A stretch of 64,000 nt of DNA from Spirosoma agri. GTDB lineage: Bacteria > Bacteroidota > Bacteroidia > Cytophagales > Spirosomataceae. Every line of letters begins with the position of its first letter. Positions within the stretch are counted from its first letter, which is position 1. Both the position numbers and the translations under genes were made by a program. The DNA lies in contig NZ_JAAGNZ010000002.1 of NCBI RefSeq assembly GCF_010747415.1, forward strand, positions 1,550,001 through 1,614,000, given 5' to 3'. The notes beneath the pieces are model-generated. The model saw only the letters and a program-made list of their open reading frames with translations, did not search any database and was not told the DNA's origin. Below are positions 60,166 through 64,000 of this stretch, in pieces.

Positions 60166-60942
60166 ATGCAACTCATTTCGTATAACATAAATGGAATTCG
60201 GGCCGCGATCCGCAATGGATTGGTCGACTGGCTCGCTCAGCAACCGTTCGATATTCTCTGCTTTCAGGAAGTGAAAGCAACGACCGATGTCGTGGATTTG
60301 TCGATTTTTGAGCAATTGGGTTATCAATACCACTGGCATGCCGCCGAAAAAAAAGGCTATTCGGGGGTGGCCACGTTCTCGAAAATTGCCCCTACGAATG
60401 TCGTGCTCGGTTGCGGCTTACCGGTGTACGACTGCGAAGGCCGGATTCTTCGTACGGATTTTGGCGACGTGACGTTGCTAAACTGTTATTTCCCGTCGGG
60501 CACGAGTGGCGATCTGCGGCAAGGGGTTAAGATGGAATTCCTGCGCGATTTTTATGACTACGTTCATGAATTGAGAAAGACGCGTCCCAGGCTTATTGTT
60601 GTAGGCGACTACAACATTGCGCATACGCCCCTTGACATTCACGATCCGGTCCGGAACAAAAATACGACGGGCTTTTTGCCCGAAGAACGGGCCTGGATGG
60701 ATCGCTGGTTTGCGGCTGGCATGACGGATTCATTTCGGTTCAAACATCCTGACAAGGTTGCTTACAGCTGGTGGAGTTACCGCGCCGGGGCCCGAACGAA
60801 TAACAAAGGCTGGCGAATCGATTACGCGTCCATCACCGATACGTTGCGCGATCGGCTTATCGATTGCCAGATGCTGCCCGATGTCGTTCACGCCGACCAT
60901 TGCCCCGTGTGGCTGTCGATGAGTGAATCTGCGAAGGAGTGA
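60166..60942 (+). CDS. xth: Exodeoxyribonuclease III (AP endonuclease)
   Basis: A 258-residue ExoIII/APE1 enzyme: MQLISYNINGIRAA start, CFQEVKA (metal Glu), GDYNIAHTPLDIHDP (catalytic Asp/Asn), RIDYASI and the catalytic His in HADHCPVW. The ATG at 60166 is preferred to one at 60142 because family members begin at MxLISYN and the earlier ATG is inside a terminator loop. Its 3' end forms the left arm of a 31-bp inverted repeat. Confidence 0.95.
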   Translation: MQLISYNINGIRAAIRNGLVDWLAQQPFDILCFQEVKATTDVVDLSIFEQLGYQYHWHAAEKKGYSGVATFSKIAPTNVVLGCGLPVYDCEGRILRTDFGDVTLLNCYFPSGTSGDLRQGVKMEFLRDFYDYVHELRKTRPRLIVVGDYNIAHTPLDIHDPVRNKNTTGFLPEERAWMDRWFAAGMTDSFRFKHPDKVAYSWWSYRAGARTNNKGWRIDYASITDTLRDRLIDCQMLPDVVHADHCPVWLSMSESAKE

Positions 60943-60996
60943 TGGAGTGAATACAATCCGTCAGTTATTCACTCCATCACTCCTTCGCAGATTCAC
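60923..60996. repeat. 31-bp perfect inverted repeat including the xth 3' end
   Basis: Arms 60923-60953 and 60966-60996 are exact reverse complements with a 12-base loop. The left arm includes the last 20 bases of the xth coding sequence, and the right arm ends 8 bases before the next gene's ATG. It may terminate xth or occlude the next gene's start. Confidence 0.9.
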
Positions 60997-61004
60997 CATT
61001 AACG

Positions 61005-61583
61005 ATGTACTACCTCATTTACAAGCCCTACCTGATGCTTTCCCAGTTTAGCCGGGAAGGTGGTAAACCAACATTGGCGGATCTGGACTACGAGTTTCCG
61101 AAGGACGTGTATCCGGTCGGTCGGCTCGACGCTGACAGCGAAGGGCTGCTGTTGCTGACGAGTGATAAGCAACTCAACCACCGGTTGCTGAATCCAAAAT
61201 TTCGCCACAATCGGACCTATTACGTGCAGGTTGAAGGCGAATTGACAAACGGAGCTTGCCGTCAGTTGTCGGAAGGAGTTACTATTTCGGTCGATGGTAA
61301 AGCCTACCACACGCTCCCCGCCGAGGCCCGGACACTGATCGAACCGAGGTTGCCGGAACGAAATCCGCCCATTCGCTATCGGGCCAGCATTCCAACATCC
61401 TGGCTCTTGATCGCGCTCCACGAAGGCAAAAACCGGCAAGTGCGCCGAATGACAGCCGCTGTCGGTTTTCCAACGCTTCGGCTTGTTCGCTGGGCCATCG
61501 AAGGGCTCACGGCTGAAGCTATGTTACCCGGTCAGGTTAAGGAATTAAGTCATTCCGAAGTGATGCGGGGGTTGAAACTTTAG
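61005..61583 (+). CDS. rRNA pseudouridine synthase (RluE/RsuA type)
   Basis: A 192-residue synthase lacking an S4 domain: YYLIYKPYLMLSQF, the catalytic Asp in PVGRLDADSEGLLLLT, NRTYYVQVEG and HEGKNRQVRRM. The short form with this start matches the RluE subgroup that modifies 23S rRNA in Escherichia coli; the target here is inferred. Confidence 0.92.
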   Translation: MYYLIYKPYLMLSQFSREGGKPTLADLDYEFPKDVYPVGRLDADSEGLLLLTSDKQLNHRLLNPKFRHNRTYYVQVEGELTNGACRQLSEGVTISVDGKAYHTLPAEARTLIEPRLPERNPPIRYRASIPTSWLLIALHEGKNRQVRRMTAAVGFPTLRLVRWAIEGLTAEAMLPGQVKELSHSEVMRGLKL

Positions 61584-61693
61584 GGAATAAAAATGACAAG
61601 CGAGGTGCGTAGTTCGTTCGTAAAAGACTGAGGACTAGTACTTCCCTGTTTCTTATTTTTTAGTACCTTACCGCCTGTTCTATCTACCAACCT

Positions 61694-62284
61694 ATGGCTT
61701 TCTTCTCCCGACAACTTTCCGATGTTGACCTGATGGCGGGTATACGAGCGGGCGGAACGCAGCGTCGGCTCTATGAAAATAAGCTGTATGAGCGATACGA
61801 TTATTTGATTGCTGAAGGAACCCGTAAGCATCGATTGAGTGAAGATGACTGCGCAATCGCCTATTCGGATGCTATCATGACGGTGATCGAAAACGTAATT
61901 AGTGACCGTTTCGAGGGCCGTTCCGGGCTCAAAACGTACCTGTATCAAATATTTACGAACAAATGTGTTGACGCTATTCGAAAAAAGACGACTAATCGAA
62001 GTAGCGTCCACGATGCACTTTCGCTCGACGATTCCTTGCTACAACTGCCCGATGCGGCCCGGTCGGCTATACAGGACCTCATTGCCCGGAGTGATGTAGA
62101 GCGTCTCTATCGTCAATTGAATAATCTGGGAGAGAAGTGTCGAACCATGATTCTGTCGTGGGGTGAAGGGTATTCGGACGACGAAATTGCGCAGACGCTT
62201 GGGTATAATTCGGCCGCTGTGGCCAAAACCAGCCGGTTGCGCTGTCTGGATAAACTCCGTGAACGTTTTCGCGACATCCTATGA
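61694..62284 (+). CDS. ECF-type RNA polymerase sigma factor
   Basis: A 196-residue sigma factor. Region 2 is about 20-100 (YENKLYERYDYLI, SGLKTYLYQIFTNKCVDAIRKK), region 4 about 130-196 (YSDDEIAQTLGYNSAAVAKTSRLRCLDKLRE). It overlaps the next gene by 4 bases (ATGA), so the pair is translationally coupled, as for sigma/anti-sigma partners. Confidence 0.92.
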   Translation: MAFFSRQLSDVDLMAGIRAGGTQRRLYENKLYERYDYLIAEGTRKHRLSEDDCAIAYSDAIMTVIENVISDRFEGRSGLKTYLYQIFTNKCVDAIRKKTTNRSSVHDALSLDDSLLQLPDAARSAIQDLIARSDVERLYRQLNNLGEKCRTMILSWGEGYSDDEIAQTLGYNSAAVAKTSRLRCLDKLRERFRDIL

Positions 62285-63021
62285 ACACTGATCTGGAAAC
62301 AATTGAACAGTATTTGACGAACCAGCTATCCGCCGGAGAACGTGCGCAGTTTGAATCAGCGCTCGAAACGGACCCTGCCGTAGCCGACGCGCTGGCTTTT
62401 TATGTCCTCTCGAAGCAGGTGGCAAAGGCGCAGGCCCGTGAGGAACGTATCGCTGAATTTAAAGCCCTGCGTCAGCAACCCCGAATTGGTCAGCGGTCGT
62501 CTGCCAGCTGGATAACCTATGCAGCTGCTGCGGCAAGTATTGTACTATTACTGGGATTGGGCTGGTATTTCTTCCGGCCAGCAACGGATGCGACCCTGGT
62601 TGCCAGCCAGCAGGTTGATTCGTACGTCTCTTCGCATTTCATGCAGTTACCGACGATGATGGATAGCGATGCCGACAGTCTGAAAACGGGCGTCGATCTC
62701 TTCAATAAAGGCAATTTGACCGAAGCGGGCAACGTCTTTCAGGCTATTCTGACGCGCCATCCCGATAGTGACACTGCGTTAAAATTTGCGGGTATTGTTG
62801 CCTTCCAGCAGGGCAATTACGACAAAGCCATCGACCTGTTTCACCGCCTGAGCCAGCGCACCGACCTGTTTGCTAACCCCGGCTTATTCTACGAGAGCCT
62901 TGCCCTGTTGAAGCGCGGACGACCGATCGATAAAAGCGAGGCTAAAAAATTGCTTGATGCGGTGATTACTAAGAACTTGGAGGGCAAACGTGAAGCCGAA
63001 GAATTGGTTAAGCAGTTGTGA
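62281..63021 (+). CDS. Membrane-anchored TPR protein, probable anti-sigma partner
   Basis: A 246-residue protein. The N-terminus (about 1-75; ETIEQYLTNQLSAGERAQFESAL) is like the zinc-less anti-sigma domain found in Bacteroidota, then a membrane helix (YAAAAASIVLLLGLGWYFF, about 80-98) and periplasmic TPR repeats (about 135-245; LFNKGNLTEAGNVFQAIL). It probably holds the sigma factor at the membrane until released. Its 3' end is duplicated downstream at 63596-63769. Confidence 0.85.
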   Translation: MNTDLETIEQYLTNQLSAGERAQFESALETDPAVADALAFYVLSKQVAKAQAREERIAEFKALRQQPRIGQRSSASWITYAAAAASIVLLLGLGWYFFRPATDATLVASQQVDSYVSSHFMQLPTMMDSDADSLKTGVDLFNKGNLTEAGNVFQAILTRHPDSDTALKFAGIVAFQQGNYDKAIDLFHRLSQRTDLFANPGLFYESLALLKRGRPIDKSEAKKLLDAVITKNLEGKREAEELVKQL

Positions 63022-63276
63022 AAGATATTCCCAAGTTGATCTGCACGTAAATCTGAATAGTACATAATGTCTTTTCACTAAGTTTGGTTTATCTGAAAAA
63101 GAAGCGGATGTGATTAACAAACAAACGATAATTGGGATCGCTAAAAAGTCAGATTATAAGTGACTGAATCTAGGAAAATGCCTGTCGTATTAATGAACAA
63201 TCTGTATAATTTGATTTTTGTGGTTTTTTAAATTTTACTATTATCTAGTATTCGCTAACTCTAAATTTAGTTACTT

Positions 63277-63432
63277 GTGAAGACGTTTCGCTTAGTAGTG
63301 ACCTTATCTGTCTTTTCGCTTTCGTTTTATTGTTGCAAGAAAGAAGAGATTCAGCCTAAAAAGGCTAAACTTCCTACCACATTTAGCCCAGGGACGGATA
63401 CTCCTCCGCCAACAGTTGGTACAAAGGGCTAG
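63277..63432 (+). CDS. Small putative lipoprotein (51 aa, GTG start)
   Basis: A 51-residue ORF starting at GTG 63277: a lysine-containing hydrophobic signal (LVVTLSVFSLSFYC) with a lipobox-like Cys near residue 19, then a charged and Pro/Thr-rich tail (IQPKKAKLPTTF, TPPPTVGTKG). No ATG is available in frame. It sits between the sigma operon and a terminator. Support is from composition only. Confidence 0.5.
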   Translation: MKTFRLVVTLSVFSLSFYCCKKEEIQPKKAKLPTTFSPGTDTPPPTVGTKG

Positions 63433-63541
63433 TCAAGATAATTATTACCAGGATAATACGCTGTAAATAGTCGTGTAGAAAGAAGCGAAGGGATAAAAAT
63501 CGCTACTACAGGAATACAGTTCAATGCAAAAACACTTTGGT

Positions 63542-63580
63542 ATAATAAACCCAGCGCATTTTAATCGCTGGGTTTATTAT
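63542..63580 (+). terminator. Terminator with 15-bp stem
   Basis: ATAATAAACCCAGCG (63542-63556) and CGCTGGGTTTATTAT (63566-63580) are perfect reverse complements with a 9-base loop. Confidence 0.85.
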
Positions 63581-63595
63581 CTTCTGTCATAGCTA

Positions 63596-63769
63596 TCACG
63601 ACAAATCCATCGACCTATTCCACCGCCTGAGCCAGCGCATCGATCTGTTCGCCAACCCCGGCTTATTCTACGAGAGCCTTGCCTTATTGAAGCGCGGACG
63701 ACCGATAGATAAAAGCGAGGCTAAAAAATTGCTTGATGCGGTGATTACTAAGAACTTGGAGGGCAAACG
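63596..63769 (+). pseudogene. Duplicated 3' fragment of the TPR gene
   Basis: About 174 bases match 62817-62990 with only a handful of differences (for example GACAAAGCC to GACAAATCC and GACCTGTTTCACC to GACCTATTCCACC). The copy lacks the 5' part, membrane helix and start of the parent and loses homology after GGGCAAACG. It is a truncated duplicate, likely non-coding. Confidence 0.85.
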
Positions 63770-63816
63770 AAGGTTGAGGTACTAATTCAAGACATTCAAA
63801 CCCACACTAGTAATCT

Positions 63817-64000
63817 ATGGACAATGACGAGCAATATTTTCAGCAAGTACCTCCCCGTGATATTAAATCCATCCAGTTTCATGATAAAATTCGAAGATTA
63901 GGTGAGCGCGGCCATGCTGTTCCCGATGTAGTTGAATATCCTACTGACCCGCTGCGATTGGTTGTCCGCAACCAACTGATCCTGCATCTGGATAAACCAT
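63817..64000 (+). CDS. Unidentified protein, N-terminal part (truncated by window edge)
   Basis: An ORF from ATG 63817 open to the window end (61 codons): MDNDEQYFQQVPPRDIKSIQ, then an Arg/His-rich stretch and PLRLVVRNQLILHLDKP. I recognise no family in this fragment. It follows the duplicated TPR fragment. Confidence 0.55.
   Translation, partial: MDNDEQYFQQVPPRDIKSIQFHDKIRRLGERGHAVPDVVEYPTDPLRLVVRNQLILHLDKP

Noticed and set aside
40629..60996. Long inverted repeats as insertion-sequence ends
   Set aside because: No transposase lies between or beside any arm pair, and the arms are a few bases to tens of bases apart.

Overview
The window looks like chromosome from a Bacteroidota bacterium of the order Cytophagales, most like Spirosoma and relatives. 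This rests on TonB-dependent receptors with carboxypeptidase-like N-terminal domains, LytS-type kinases with LytTR regulators, DUF937-OmpA and SDR proteins, Bacteroidota-type -7 promoter boxes (TAnnTTTG), start codons mostly lacking strong Shine-Dalgarno sites, and roughly 50% GC. The genus is inference; no rRNA or tRNA gene was seen.

The left 17 kb is accessory and is the most interesting part. At 1025-8507 lies what I read as a ribosomal peptide (RiPP) locus: a small acyl carrier protein, five tandem near-identical precursor genes of 42-43 codons (1458-2632), a strong terminator, and then a tight run of four genes. These encode a membrane M50 metalloprotease with a PqqD/RRE-like N-terminus, an arginase-family enzyme with its own RRE-like N-terminus, a TonB-dependent receptor and an NADPH-dependent reductase. 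The natural reading is arginine-to-ornithine conversion in the precursors, followed by intramembrane or membrane-proximal cleavage. A second, reverse-strand RiPP locus lies at 9960-17297: a LytTR response regulator, two LytS-like kinases, a promoter, a hidden 45-aa Ser/Thr-rich one-cysteine peptide, a pseudo-receiver protein translationally coupled to it, a full-length LanB dehydratase, and an acidic cysteine-free second peptide closed by a terminator.

From 17.5 to 40 kb the content is mostly housekeeping: YicC, PdxA (with a highly unusual 265-residue charged extension), a 2-hydroxyacid dehydrogenase, ClpB, exonuclease VII, PheS and RadA. Between them sit two PIN-domain toxin-antitoxin pairs, one frameshifted gene, two paralogous SDR proteins, a DUF937-OmpA protein and two LytTR-only regulators in tandem.

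From 40 to 48 kb there is a sugar-catabolism group: AraC regulator, TIM-barrel epimerase, Gfo/Idh/MocA oxidoreductase, GNAT acetyltransferase, and a 1255-aa lipoprotein combining ThuA, a dehydrogenase-type propeller, HEAT, CARDB-like and azurin-like domains. From 48 to 64 kb follow a histidine kinase, an H1-like basic protein, a TrmH methyltransferase, a PH-domain membrane protein, MutS, a Rad52/22-like protein, an acyltransferase, an M28 peptidase, a nucleoside permease, exonuclease III, a pseudouridine synthase, and an ECF sigma factor with a membrane TPR partner whose 3' end is partly duplicated downstream.

A genome-style feature runs through the whole window. Gene ends carry long, often perfect inverted repeats (13-36 bp arms), two of which share the same loop-proximal sequence.
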